Below are positions 34,669 to 51,229 of a stretch of 64,000 bases of DNA, one piece after another. Location: positions 1 through 64,000 of the forward strand of contig JBFWSR010000017.1 of the NCBI GenBank assembly GCA_050248275.1, written 5' to 3'. The notes under the pieces are model-generated. The model saw only the letters and a program-made list of their open reading frames with translations. It made no database searches and was not told the origin of the DNA. The position numbers were made by a program, and so were the translations under genes. Every line of letters starts with the position of its first letter. The first letter of the stretch is position 1. Source of the stretch: CAILZL01 sp050248275. GTDB taxonomy: Bacteria; Pseudomonadota; Gammaproteobacteria; Steroidobacterales; Steroidobacteraceae.

Positions 34669-34759
34669 TCCAAGACCGCAGGTGAGTGACCCATTGGTTT
34701 TTAATGGGCAGGCACTCTTAATAGCCAAAACCTGCGCAGATGGTGTTACCCGAGTCAGT
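34669..34759 (+). promoter_or_regulatory. Ribosomal protein L10 leader
   Basis: CCAAGACCGCAGG (from 34670) and CCTGCGCAGATGGTG (from 34731) are the two conserved strands of the L10(L7/L12)4 target; CGCAGG (34677-34682) pairs with CCTGCG (34731-34736). It sits in the 309-base gap before rplJ, 150 bases upstream of its start. Excess L10-L7/L12 complex would repress rplJ-rplL. The rest of the gap holds a further small hairpin (TTCAC/GTGAA near 34762) and no gene. Confidence 0.85.
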
Positions 34760-34908
34760 GCTTCACTGGTGAAGGTCACACCGACGCATTGCCGCTTCGC
34801 AGGAAGCGCCTGGTTGCCTGATAAAGGCGATCAGCAGAAGCAATGCAAAGGGTGGGTGCCGAAGGAATGGCGCCTTGGTTAAGTTGATCTTCAAGCCGGG
34901 AGGAATTC

Positions 34909-35439
34909 ATGGCACTTAGATTTGAAGACAAGCAGGCGTTGGTCGCCGAAGTGCACGCTGTAGCCGCCAAGGCGCAGTCGGTCGTGGCTGCGGAATACCG
35001 TGGTCTGACCGTTGCGAAATTGACGGATCTGCGCGCCAAGGCACGCAACTCCGGTGTGTACCTGCGTGTAGTCAAGAATACGCTGGCCCGTAAGGCTGTT
35101 GAGGGCACTCAGTTCGAGTGCATCGGCACCAGTCTGAAAGGTCCGCTGGTTCTGGCGTTCTCGCAGGACGATCCGGGTGCGGCCGCGCGCCTGGTCAAGG
35201 CCTTTGCCAAAGACAACGACAAGCTGGTGACGACACTCGTGTCGCTCGGCGGTGCGCTGTTGTCGGGCAAGGATCTGGACCGGGTGGCGAGTTTGCCGAC
35301 ACACGAACAGGCTCTGTCCATGCTGGCAGGCACCCTGGTGGCGCCGATCAGCAAGTTCGTGCGCACGCTGGCCGAACCGCATGCACAGCTGGTTCGTATC
35401 GTCGCTGCTGTCAAAGACAAGAAGCAGGCTGCTGCATAA
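34909..35439 (+). CDS. rplJ: 50S ribosomal protein uL10
   Basis: L10 (176 aa) anchors the L7/L12 stalk to the ribosome and, in complex with L7/L12, represses its own mRNA. The N-domain has AEYRGLTVAKLTDLRAKAR and VVKNTLARKA; the C-terminal helix for L7/L12 ends KKQAAA. A strong GGGAGG ribosome site lies just before ATG 34909. Confidence 0.97.
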   Translation: MALRFEDKQALVAEVHAVAAKAQSVVAAEYRGLTVAKLTDLRAKARNSGVYLRVVKNTLARKAVEGTQFECIGTSLKGPLVLAFSQDDPGAAARLVKAFAKDNDKLVTTLVSLGGALLSGKDLDRVASLPTHEQALSMLAGTLVAPISKFVRTLAEPHAQLVRIVAAVKDKKQAAA

Positions 35440-35490
35440 GCGCCCGCGAGATTCGGGTAATTTGTTCAACTAATTTTTTTGGAGACTCAC

Positions 35491-35871
35491 ATGGCTGCAA
35501 CTAAGGAAGAAATCCTTGATGCAATTTCCAACATGACCGTTCTCGAGATCGTTGATCTCGTGAAAATGATGGAAGACAAGTTCGGCGTGACTGCTGCTGC
35601 CCCTGTGGCCGTGGCTGCCGCTGCCGCTCCGGGCGCTGCCGCTCCGGCTGCCGAAGAGAAGACCGAGTTCACCGTGACCATGACCAGCTTCGGCGCCAAC
35701 AAGGTCGGCGTGATCAAGGTCATCCGCGAAATCACCGGTCTGGGCCTGAAAGAAGCCAAGGACATGGTCGAAGGCGTACCGGCTGTCGTGAAGGATGGCG
35801 TGCCCAAGGCTGACGCTGAAGGCATCAAGAAGAAACTGGAAGAAGCTGGCGCTGCTGCGGAAATCAAGTAA
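35491..35871 (+). CDS. rplL: 50S ribosomal protein bL12 (L7/L12)
   Basis: L7/L12 (126 aa) forms the multi-copy stalk that recruits translation GTPases. The N-terminal dimer domain is TKEEILDAISNMTVLEIVDLVKMM with its Ala-rich hinge near 35-55; the C-domain has EKTEFTVTM and KVIREITGLGLKEAKDMVE. ATG 35491 follows a GGAGA site; a longer in-frame start at 35479 is unlikely. Confidence 0.97.
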   Translation: MAATKEEILDAISNMTVLEIVDLVKMMEDKFGVTAAAPVAVAAAAAPGAAAPAAEEKTEFTVTMTSFGANKVGVIKVIREITGLGLKEAKDMVEGVPAVVKDGVPKADAEGIKKKLEEAGAAAEIK

Positions 35872-35917
35872 CTTTGGTTGCTTGTCCGCATGCGGGGCAG
35901 TTTCTGTCCTGACCGTC

Positions 35918-35957
35918 GGGAAACGGTCGTGAGGTGACTCGCGACCGCTTCCCTTTT
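35918..35957 (+). terminator. Attenuator hairpin between rplL and rpoB
   Basis: GGGAA plus CGGTCG (35918-35929) pairs with CGACCG plus TTCCC (35942-35953), with one A-C mismatch, and TTTT follows. It lies in the 208-base gap before rpoB. Partial termination here would keep rpoBC below the ribosomal proteins, as in enteric bacteria. Confidence 0.75.
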
Positions 35958-36079
35958 CGTATTTGTATTGATGTGTCCGTAATTACCAGGTGCTTCGGTT
36001 CGGCAGCCACATTCGCTACGAGCGCTCTCGTGCGAGTGTTTCTGCCAAACCGTAATGCCGGTTACCAGAGGTGACAAAA

Positions 36080-40225
<4,146 letters not shown>

Positions 40226-40312
40226 GCAGAGTGTCGCAATGACTGCATGACCGGTAACGCGGGCATGCAGGTGAATTGACCACTCCCATGCAGCACAGAT
40301 TCAGGTGAAGAT

Positions 40313-44533
<4,221 letters not shown>

Positions 44534-44611
44534 GGTCTTTGAGCGCTATAGCTATAGATGGGATGTGATCGGGGATGGTGCCCGCAAGGCCGTATCTGGA
44601 AATAACTCAGG

Positions 44612-44640
44612 TTGACACCTTGCGGGGGCATTCCTAAAAT
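44612..44640 (+). promoter_or_regulatory. Sigma-70 promoter of the str operon
   Basis: TTGACA (44612-44617), a 17-base spacer and TAAAAT (44635-44640): six and five matches to consensus. The start point would be near 44647, giving a leader of about 157 bases before rpsL. An inverted repeat CCCGCAAGG/CCTTGCGGG (44581-44589, 44618-44626) brackets the -35. Confidence 0.85.
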
Positions 44641-44657
44641 CGCGCCCCTTTAATTTG

Positions 44658-44694
44658 AAACCCTGTGTGCCCGAATCAAGCACACAGGGTTTTG
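44658..44694 (+). terminator. Terminator-like hairpin in the rpsL leader
   Basis: CCCTGTGTGC (44661-44670) pairs perfectly with GCACACAGGG (44680-44689), preceded by AAA and followed by TTTT. It could end rpoC transcripts, but it lies just downstream of the str promoter, so it would also act on rpsL transcripts. Confidence 0.7.
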
Positions 44695-44705
44695 CCAAAC
44701 CACTT

Positions 44706-44782
44706 CCGGGCCGCCTTCATTACTTAGCTTTGCTGGCTAATAACTGGGCGGCCCGGTGTTTTGCAGCCCGCTGTCGGGCCGC
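44706..44782 (+). promoter_or_regulatory. Mutually exclusive hairpins before rpsL
   Basis: The segment GGCGGCCCGG (44747-44756) can pair with CCGGGCCGCC (44706-44715, 10 bp) or, over 44748-44755, with CGGGCCGC (44775-44782, 8 bp). The second hairpin ends six bases before the GAGGAA ribosome site of rpsL, so a switch could change access to it. What would drive it is not visible. Confidence 0.5.
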
Positions 44783-44803
44783 TCTTTGAGGAAATGAGTT
44801 TTT

Positions 44804-45190
44804 ATGGCAACCGTTAGTCAGTTGGTCCGCAAGCCGCGCAAATCGCCGAACTTCAAGACCAAAGTGCCGGCACTGGCCGCCTGTCCGCAGAAGCGCGGCG
44901 TCTGCACCCGCGTCTACACCACCACGCCGAAAAAGCCGAACTCGGCTTTGCGTAAGGTGGCCAAAGTGCGTCTGACCAACGGCTTCGAGGTCATCAGCTA
45001 CATTGGTGGCGAAGGCCATAACCTGCAGGAACACTCGGTGGTGCTGATCCGTGGCGGTCGCGTAAAAGACCTGCCCGGCGTGCGTTACCACACGGTGCGC
45101 GGCTCGCTGGACTGCGCCGGCGTCAACGCCCGTCGTCAGGGCCGTTCAAAGTACGGCGCCAAACGTCCCAAGGCCGGCGCTGCCAAGTAA
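44804..45190 (+). CDS. rpsL: 30S ribosomal protein uS12
   Basis: S12 (128 aa) sits at the decoding centre and controls accuracy. The streptomycin-site segments are TTPKKPNSALRKVAK and DLPGVRYHTVRGSLD, both with wild-type lysines. The ribosome site GAGGAA lies upstream of ATG 44804. First gene of rpsL-rpsG-fusA-tuf-rpsJ. Confidence 0.98.
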   Translation: MATVSQLVRKPRKSPNFKTKVPALAACPQKRGVCTRVYTTTPKKPNSALRKVAKVRLTNGFEVISYIGGEGHNLQEHSVVLIRGGRVKDLPGVRYHTVRGSLDCAGVNARRQGRSKYGAKRPKAGAAK

Positions 45191-45231
45191 TACTCGAATC
45201 AACGCAACGAACACACTGAGTCGACACCACT

Positions 45232-45711
45232 ATGTCCCGTAGAGCCGCCGCCCCCACGCGCACCATCCTGCCCGATCCGCGTTTCAACAGTCTGCTGTTG
45301 TCCAAGTTCATGAACATGGTCATGGACAGCGGCAAGAAAGCGGCTGCCGAGCGCATCGTCTATGGCGCTGTAGACCGCATTGCCGAAAAGACCGGCAAGC
45401 CGGCTGATCAGTCGATCGAGTTGCTGACCCAGGCGCTGGACAACGTCAAGCCTGCGGTGGAAGTGAAGAGCCGTCGCGTCGGCGGCGCCACCTATCAGGT
45501 ACCGGTCGAAGTGCGTGCGCCGCGTCGCCAGACCCTGGCCATGCGCTGGGTGATCGAAGCTGCGGTCAACCGCAGCGAAAAGACCATGGCGCATCGTCTG
45601 GCTGCCGAGTTGATGGATGCGGCGGAAAATCGTGGCACGGCAGTGCGCAAGCGTGAAGACACGCATCGCATGGCGGATGCCAACAAGGCGTTTGCGCATT
45701 ACCGCTGGTAA
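45232..45711 (+). CDS. rpsG: 30S ribosomal protein uS7
   Basis: S7 (159 aa) starts assembly of the 30S head and contacts tRNA in the exit site. It starts MSRRAAAPTRTILPDPRF; the family signature KAAAERIVYGA and the beta-hairpin with GGATYQVPVEV are intact. In enteric bacteria S7 represses this operon by binding between rpsL and rpsG; the gap here is only 41 bases. Confidence 0.97.
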   Translation: MSRRAAAPTRTILPDPRFNSLLLSKFMNMVMDSGKKAAAERIVYGAVDRIAEKTGKPADQSIELLTQALDNVKPAVEVKSRRVGGATYQVPVEVRAPRRQTLAMRWVIEAAVNRSEKTMAHRLAAELMDAAENRGTAVRKREDTHRMADANKAFAHYRW

Positions 45712-45787
45712 GAAGCGTCGCCTGGCTTGATCGCGCCCCGTCCCTGACAAAGTAGGGGCGGGGCATTTGCTTAGAGGAATTTGCATC

Positions 45788-47881
45788 GTGGCACGTACGA
45801 CACCAATTGAGCGCTACCGAAATATCGGTATTTCCGCGCATATTGATGCCGGCAAGACCACCACGACCGAGCGCATCCTGTTTTATACCGGCGTGTCGCA
45901 CAAGATCGGCGAAGTGCACGACGGTGCTGCGGTGATGGACTACATGGAACAGGAGCAGGAGCGTGGCATCACCATTACCGCGGCGGCGACCACCTGCTTC
46001 TGGAAGGGCATGGAAAACAACTTCCCTGAGCATCGCATCAATATCATCGATACGCCCGGGCACGTGGACTTCACCATTGAAGTGGAGCGTTCGCTGCGCG
46101 TGCTGGACAGCGCCGTGGCGGTGTTCTGCGCCGTGGCCGGGGTACAGCCGCAGTCCGAGACCGTGTGGCGCCAGATGAACAAGTACAAAGTGCCGCGCAT
46201 TGCCTTCGTCAACAAGATGGATCGCGCCGGCGCCAACTTCCTGCGGTGCGTGGAGCAGATCAATGCCCGTCTGCGCGGCAACGCCGTGCCCATCCAGTTG
46301 CCGATCGGCGCTGAAGACCAGTTCGTCGGCGTGGTCGATCTGATCCGCATGAAGGAAATCTGGTGGGATGACGCCACCCAGGGCACCAAGTTCGAATATC
46401 GCGACATTCCTGCCGACATGCAGGAGTTGTGCGATGAATGGCATGTAAAGCTGGTGGAGGTCGCCGCTGAAGCCAACGAAACGCTGATGAACAAGTATCT
46501 GGAAGGCGAGCCGCTGAGCATTGAAGAAATCAAGGCTGGCCTGCGCGAACGTGCGTTGCGCAACGAGATCTGTCTGACCATGTGCGGTTCGGCGTTCAAG
46601 AACAAGGGCGTACAGGCCATGCTCGATGCGGTGATCGAGTACATGCCGGCTCCCACCGAGATGCCCGATGTCAGGGGCACGCTGCCGGATGGCACTGAAG
46701 CCACCCGCAAGGCCAGCGATGAAGAGAAGTTCTCGTCACTGGCATTCAAGATCCTCAACGACCCGTTCGTCGGCAACCTGACTTTCTTCCGCGTCTACTC
46801 GGGCGTGTTGAATTCGGGCGACACCGTGCTGAATCCCGGCAAGGACAAGCGCGAGCGCATCGGCCGTCTGTTGCAGATGCATGCCAGCGAGCGCAGCGAA
46901 ATCAAGGAAGTGCGCGCCGGCGACATCGCCGCCGCCGTGGGACTGAAGGATGTGATCACCGGCGACACGCTGTGTGATCCCGACAGCCCCATTCAGCTCG
47001 AAAAAATGGATTTTCCGGAACCCGTGATTTCCGTGGCCGTGGAACCGAAAACCAAGGTCGATCAGGAGAAGATGGGACTGGCGCTGCAACGGCTGGCGAA
47101 GGAAGACCCTTCCTTCCGTCTGCATACCGATCAGGAATCCGGCCAGACCATCATCTCCGGCATGGGTGAGCTGCACCTGGAAATCATCGTCGATCGCATG
47201 AAGCGCGAATTCAAGGTCGAAGCCAATGTCGGCAAGCCGATGGTGGCCTATCGCGAAACCATTCGCGGCACGGTCGAGCAGGAAGGCAAGTTCGTGCGTC
47301 AATCCGGCGGACGCGGCCAGTACGGTCATGTCTGGATCAAGCTGGAGCCGGCCACCGATCCGACCAAGAACTATGAGTTCGTCAATGGTATTGTCGGCGG
47401 TGTGGTGCCGCGCGAATACATTCCCGCCGTGGACAAGGGCATTCAGGAGGCGACCGGCACCGGTGTGCTGGCGGGCTATCCGGTAGTGGACGTGAAAGTC
47501 ACCCTGTTCGACGGCTCCTACCATGATGTGGACTCGAACGAAATGGCCTTCAAGATTGCCGGTTCCATGGCTTTCAAGGAAGCCATGTCCAGGGCCAGGC
47601 CGGTTATTCTCGAGCCCATCATGAAGGTCGAAGTGGTGACGCCGGAAGATTACTACGGTGATATCGTCGGCGACCTGAACCGTCGTCGCGGCCAGATTAT
47701 CGGCATGGAAGACTCCGTCTCCGGCAAAGTAGTGACGGCGGAAGTGCCGCTGGCGGAAATGTTCCAGTACTCCACGTCCATGCGTTCCATGAGTCAGGGT
47801 CGTGCGACCTATACCATGGAATTCGCCAAATACATGGAAGTGCCGAGCAACGTGGCTGCCGTCATTACCAAGAAGTCCTGA
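45788..47881 (+). CDS. fusA: Elongation factor G
   Basis: EF-G (697 aa) moves tRNA and mRNA after each peptide bond. The GTP site shows AHIDAGKTTTTERIL, DTPGHVDFT and NKMDRAGANF; domains II to V follow, with GGRGQYGHVWI in domain IV. The start is GTG 45788, with GAGGAA upstream; the frame is open seven codons further but without support. Confidence 0.97.
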   Translation: MARTTPIERYRNIGISAHIDAGKTTTTERILFYTGVSHKIGEVHDGAAVMDYMEQEQERGITITAAATTCFWKGMENNFPEHRINIIDTPGHVDFTIEVERSLRVLDSAVAVFCAVAGVQPQSETVWRQMNKYKVPRIAFVNKMDRAGANFLRCVEQINARLRGNAVPIQLPIGAEDQFVGVVDLIRMKEIWWDDATQGTKFEYRDIPADMQELCDEWHVKLVEVAAEANETLMNKYLEGEPLSIEEIKAGLRERALRNEICLTMCGSAFKNKGVQAMLDAVIEYMPAPTEMPDVRGTLPDGTEATRKASDEEKFSSLAFKILNDPFVGNLTFFRVYSGVLNSGDTVLNPGKDKRERIGRLLQMHASERSEIKEVRAGDIAAAVGLKDVITGDTLCDPDSPIQLEKMDFPEPVISVAVEPKTKVDQEKMGLALQRLAKEDPSFRLHTDQESGQTIISGMGELHLEIIVDRMKREFKVEANVGKPMVAYRETIRGTVEQEGKFVRQSGGRGQYGHVWIKLEPATDPTKNYEFVNGIVGGVVPREYIPAVDKGIQEATGTGVLAGYPVVDVKVTLFDGSYHDVDSNEMAFKIAGSMAFKEAMSRARPVILEPIMKVEVVTPEDYYGDIVGDLNRRRGQIIGMEDSVSGKVVTAEVPLAEMFQYSTSMRSMSQGRATYTMEFAKYMEVPSNVAAVITKKS

Positions 47882-47922
47882 TTTTGATTGCAAGCAACCA
47901 TTAACCCATTGACATAGATACT

Positions 47923-49127
47923 GAGGATCGCCGCTGTGGCAAAAGAGAAGTTTGAGCGTACGAAGCCGCATGTGAACGTAGGCACGATTGGTCACGTGGA
48001 CCATGGCAAGACGACCTTGACGGCGGCATTGACGAAGGTCATGGCCGAGAAGCACGGTGGTGAATTCAAGGCGTATGACCAGATTGACAAGGCGCCTGAA
48101 GAAAAGGCCCGTGGCATCACGATTTCGACGGCGCACGTGGAATACACCTCGGACAACCGTCACTACGCGCACGTGGACTGCCCCGGGCACGCGGACTATG
48201 TGAAGAACATGATCACCGGCGCGGCGCAGATGGATGGCGCGATTCTGGTGTGTTCGGCGGCCGATGGCCCGATGCCACAGACCCGCGAACACATCCTGCT
48301 GGCCCGTCAGGTGGGCGTCCCGTACATTGTGGTGTTCCTGAACAAGGCCGACATGGTGGACGACGCCGAACTGCTGGAGCTGGTGGAAATGGAAGTGCGC
48401 GAACTGCTGTCCAAGTACGACTTCCCGGGCGACACCACCCCGATCATCAAGGGCTCGGCCCTGAAGGCGCTGGAAGGCGACCAGAGCGAGATTGGCGTAC
48501 CGGCCGTGATCAAGCTGGTGGAAGAAATGGACCGCTATATTCCGGTGCCCGAGCGCGCCATCGACGGCGCCTTCCTGATGCCGGTGGAAGATGTCTTCTC
48601 GATCTCCGGCCGCGGCACCGTGGTGACCGGCCGTATCGAGCGCGGCATCATCAAGGTGAACGAAGAAGTCGAAATTGTCGGCATCAAGGACACCGTCAAG
48701 ACCACCTGCACGGGCGTGGAAATGTTCCGCAAGCTGCTGGATCAAGGTCAGGCCGGCGACAACGTCGGCGTGCTGTTGCGTGGCACCAAGCGCGAAGACG
48801 TGGAGCGGGGCCAGGTGCTGTGCAAGCCCGGTTCTATCAAGCCGCACACCAAGTTTGAAGCCGAAGTGTACGTGCTGACCAAGGAAGAAGGCGGTCGTCA
48901 CACCCCGTTCTTCAAGGGCTACCGGCCACAGTTCTACTTCCGCACCACCGACGTGACGGGTGCGGTGGAGCTGCCGGAAGGCGTGGAGATGGTGATGCCT
49001 GGCGACAACATCAAGATGGTGGTGGAGCTGATCAACCCGATTGCGATGGAAGACGGGCTGCGCTTTGCGATCCGCGAAGGCGGTCGTACCGTCGGCGCCG
49101 GCGTCGTGGCGAAGATACTGAAGTAAT
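47923..49127 (+). repeat. tuf repeat copy 2 (1,205 bp)
   Basis: Matches 31045-32249 from the ribosome site to one base past the stop, with no difference that I could see. Direct orientation and 16.9 kb apart, so recombination between the copies would delete the RNA polymerase genes and is expected to be lethal. Confidence 0.93.
47936..49126 (+). CDS. tufA: Elongation factor Tu (copy in the str operon)
   Basis: 396-aa EF-Tu, identical in sequence to the product of 31058-32248. The start is GTG with a GAGG ribosome site. It follows fusA at 54 bases and precedes rpsJ, the usual tufA setting, so its supply follows the ribosomal proteins while the other copy follows tRNA synthesis. Confidence 0.98.
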   Translation: MAKEKFERTKPHVNVGTIGHVDHGKTTLTAALTKVMAEKHGGEFKAYDQIDKAPEEKARGITISTAHVEYTSDNRHYAHVDCPGHADYVKNMITGAAQMDGAILVCSAADGPMPQTREHILLARQVGVPYIVVFLNKADMVDDAELLELVEMEVRELLSKYDFPGDTTPIIKGSALKALEGDQSEIGVPAVIKLVEEMDRYIPVPERAIDGAFLMPVEDVFSISGRGTVVTGRIERGIIKVNEEVEIVGIKDTVKTTCTGVEMFRKLLDQGQAGDNVGVLLRGTKREDVERGQVLCKPGSIKPHTKFEAEVYVLTKEEGGRHTPFFKGYRPQFYFRTTDVTGAVELPEGVEMVMPGDNIKMVVELINPIAMEDGLRFAIREGGRTVGAGVVAKILK

Positions 49128-49223
49128 TGCAAATATGTAGGCTGGGTTGAAGCACAGCGAAAACCCGGCATCCGGAAAGATGCGGGGATTGCATCCCAGC
49201 CTGCACACCAGAGAGAGATTTAC

Positions 49224-49538
49224 ATGGCTACCAATCAAAATATCCGCATCCGCCTGAAAGCGTTCGATCATCGCCTGATCGACACTTCAGCGAAGGAAAT
49301 CGTGGATACCGCCAAGCGTACCGGCGCCACCGTCAAGGGCCCGGTGCCTCTGCCTACCAAACAGGAGCGCTTCACCCTGCTGACCGCCCCTCACGGCGAC
49401 AAGGATGCGCGTGACCAGTACGAGCTGCGTACCCACAAACGCCTGATGGATATTCTGAATCCTACAGACAAGACCGTGGATGCGTTGATGAAGCTGGAAT
49501 TGCCGGCTGGCGTCGATGTGCAGATCAAGCTGAACTGA
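49224..49538 (+). CDS. rpsJ: 30S ribosomal protein uS10
   Basis: S10 (104 aa) is part of the 30S head and, as NusE, of antitermination complexes with NusB. It starts NQNIRIRLKAFDHRLID and holds the long loop GPVPLPTKQERFTLL. In many gammaproteobacteria it opens the S10 operon; here a terminator and a promoter separate it from rplC, so it closes the str operon instead. Confidence 0.97.
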   Translation: MATNQNIRIRLKAFDHRLIDTSAKEIVDTAKRTGATVKGPVPLPTKQERFTLLTAPHGDKDARDQYELRTHKRLMDILNPTDKTVDALMKLELPAGVDVQIKLN

Positions 49539-49589
49539 GTCATTCGAGGCGGATGACCGGTGCAAGGCCGGTCATCGCGCTGCATCGCT

Positions 49590-49627
49590 GCCGGCAAAAT
49601 AAAAGTGAGTTTTTCCGGCGGTTTTTT
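49590..49627 (+). terminator. Intrinsic terminator after rpsJ
   Basis: GCCGG (49590-49594) with inner AAAA pairs with TTTT and CCGGC (49611-49619), followed by six T (49622-49627). A second hairpin, GATGACCGG/CCGGTCATC (49552-49576), lies just before it. Confidence 0.85.
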
Positions 49628-49639
49628 CTCTTCAGGGGC

Positions 49640-49667
49640 TTGCAATCGGTCCCGGCATCACTAGAAT
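49640..49667 (+). promoter_or_regulatory. Promoter of the rplC-led S10/spc operon
   Basis: TTGCAA (49640-49645), a 16-base spacer and TAGAAT (49662-49667), then a GC-rich start region. It follows the rpsJ terminator. Confidence 0.65.
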
Positions 49668-49673
49668 ACGCGC

Positions 49674-49894
49674 CTCTTTAACGCGCCGAGGTCTGGCCCT
49701 GACGGGGTACCGCTTGAGCGATGTGTGCCGTCCGGCACGCCTCCCTCGTCGGTATGACGCAGATTAAAGTCCTTGAGCGGAGTGGGTGAATGCACCTGCT
49801 TTGAAGTTGTGCTGCCGGTCGTGAGAGGCGATGGCGGCGTGAATGTTTCAGCGTCAGCCAATCGAAGCTGGCGTGGTGAGATGAGGAATTACCA
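49674..49894 (+). other. Long leader of rplC, no gene
   Basis: About 220 bases from the predicted start point to the rplC ATG hold no open frame I would call. Two hairpins are visible: GTGCC/GGCAC near 49725-49738 and CGTCAGC/GCTGGCG (49852-49873, one G-U), close to the GAGGAA ribosome site. By position it is equivalent to the enteric S10 leader that L4 controls, but I see no clear sequence match to it. Confidence 0.45.
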
Positions 49895-50587
49895 ATGAGC
49901 ACTGTCAAGACCTTGGGTCTGGTCGGTCGCAAGGCCGGCATGACGCGCGTGTTCACGGAAACTGGCGAATCGGTGCCGGTAACCGTGATCGAAGCGTTGC
50001 CCAATCGTGTTACTCAGGTCAAGACGGCCGAAAGCGATGGTTATCGTGCTGTGCAGGTTGCCTATGGCAGCCGCAAGCCTTCACGGGTCAGCAAGTCGCA
50101 GGCCGGTCACTATGCCAAAGTCAAGGTGGCTCCTGGTGCGTCGCAGGTTGAGTTTCGTCTGGCTGATGGCGAAACCACTGATGTGCAGCCCGGTGCCGAG
50201 CTGACGGTCAGTCTGTTTGCTGCCGGGCAGGCGGTCGATGTTGCCGGTACGACGATTGGTAAGGGTTTTGCCGGCACCATGAAGCGTCACAATTTCGGTG
50301 GTGGTCCTGCTTCGCATGGTCACTCTGTCACGCATCGCGCCCCTGGTTCCATCGGTCAGCGTCAGACGCCGGGTCGTGTGTTCCTGGGCAAACGTATGTC
50401 GGGTCACATGGGCGTCGAGCGCCGTACGATCGAGAATCTGCAGGTGGTGCGCGTTGATGCTGAGCGCAACCTGTTGTTGATTCGCGGTGCGGTGCCGGGT
50501 GCGCCGGGCGGTGAAGTGTTCGTTCGTCATTCAGTGAAGGCAGCTCGTCGCGCCGCGCGCGTCAAGCTGGCTCCCACCAAGAAATAA
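49895..50587 (+). CDS. rplC: 50S ribosomal protein uL3
   Basis: L3 (230 aa) is an early assembly protein near the peptidyl-transferase centre. It starts LGLVGRKAGMTRVF; the family motif FGGGPASHGHSVTHRAPGSI lies near residues 133-152. The Gln that PrmB methylates fits the QRQTPG segment. It is the first gene of this transcript, with GAGGAA before ATG 49895. Confidence 0.97.
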   Translation: MSTVKTLGLVGRKAGMTRVFTETGESVPVTVIEALPNRVTQVKTAESDGYRAVQVAYGSRKPSRVSKSQAGHYAKVKVAPGASQVEFRLADGETTDVQPGAELTVSLFAAGQAVDVAGTTIGKGFAGTMKRHNFGGGPASHGHSVTHRAPGSIGQRQTPGRVFLGKRMSGHMGVERRTIENLQVVRVDAERNLLLIRGAVPGAPGGEVFVRHSVKAARRAARVKLAPTKK

Positions 50588-50614
50588 GCCTTATTTATTA
50601 AGAAAGCGACCATC

Positions 50615-51229
50615 ATGAAGCTCAAGCTGGTCAACAAGACTGCGCAGGCCGGAGAGTTGCAGGTATCCGATGCAACCTTCGCGCGTGAATTCAATGAGAC
50701 CCTGGTGCACCAGGTGGTCGTGGCCTATATGGCTGCCGGCCGTGCCGGCACCAAGCGTCAGTTAAGCAAGGCCGAAGTCCGCGGTGGCGGCAGAAAGCCC
50801 TGGAATCAGAAAGGCACCGGTGGCGCCCGTGCGGGTTCGATCCGCAGCCCGATCTGGGTGGGTGGCGGCCGCGCCTTTGCGGCGCGTCCGCGTGATTATT
50901 CGCAGAAGGTCAATCGCAAGATGTACCGTGCTGCCTTGCAGGTCATGCTCTCGCAGCTGGCGCGTGAAGATCGTCTCTCGGTGGTTGAATCGCTGGAGAT
51001 CGAGGCGCCAAAGACCAGGCTGCTGCTTGCCAAACTCAAGGAGTTTGGCTTGGAGCGCGTATTGGTGCTGATCGAGGGCGTTGATGAAAAGCTGGAACTC
51101 GCTGCCCGCAATCTGCCTTACGTCGATGTATTGCCGGCAGCAGCGATTGATCCGCTAAGTCTGGTCAGCTACGACAACGTGCTGGCCACCGTGGGTGCGG
51201 TTCGTGTACTCGAGGAGAAGTTGTCATGA
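50615..51229 (+). CDS. rplD: 50S ribosomal protein uL4
   Basis: L4 (204 aa) lines the exit tunnel; in enterics it also represses the S10 operon by attenuation. The tunnel loop KPWNQKGTGGARAGSIRSP is present. Its stop overlaps the rplW start (ATGA at 51226-51229). Confidence 0.97.
   Translation: MKLKLVNKTAQAGELQVSDATFAREFNETLVHQVVVAYMAAGRAGTKRQLSKAEVRGGGRKPWNQKGTGGARAGSIRSPIWVGGGRAFAARPRDYSQKVNRKMYRAALQVMLSQLAREDRLSVVESLEIEAPKTRLLLAKLKEFGLERVLVLIEGVDEKLELAARNLPYVDVLPAAAIDPLSLVSYDNVLATVGAVRVLEEKLS

Noticed and set aside
34682..34882. 66-codon frame before rplJ
   Set aside because: It lies over the L10 leader and has no ribosome site or family.
46736..49171. 811-codon open frame antisense to fusA and tuf
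   Set aside because: Shadow of strong codon bias. It is His/Gln-rich with no family, and the same antisense peptide appears against the other tuf copy.
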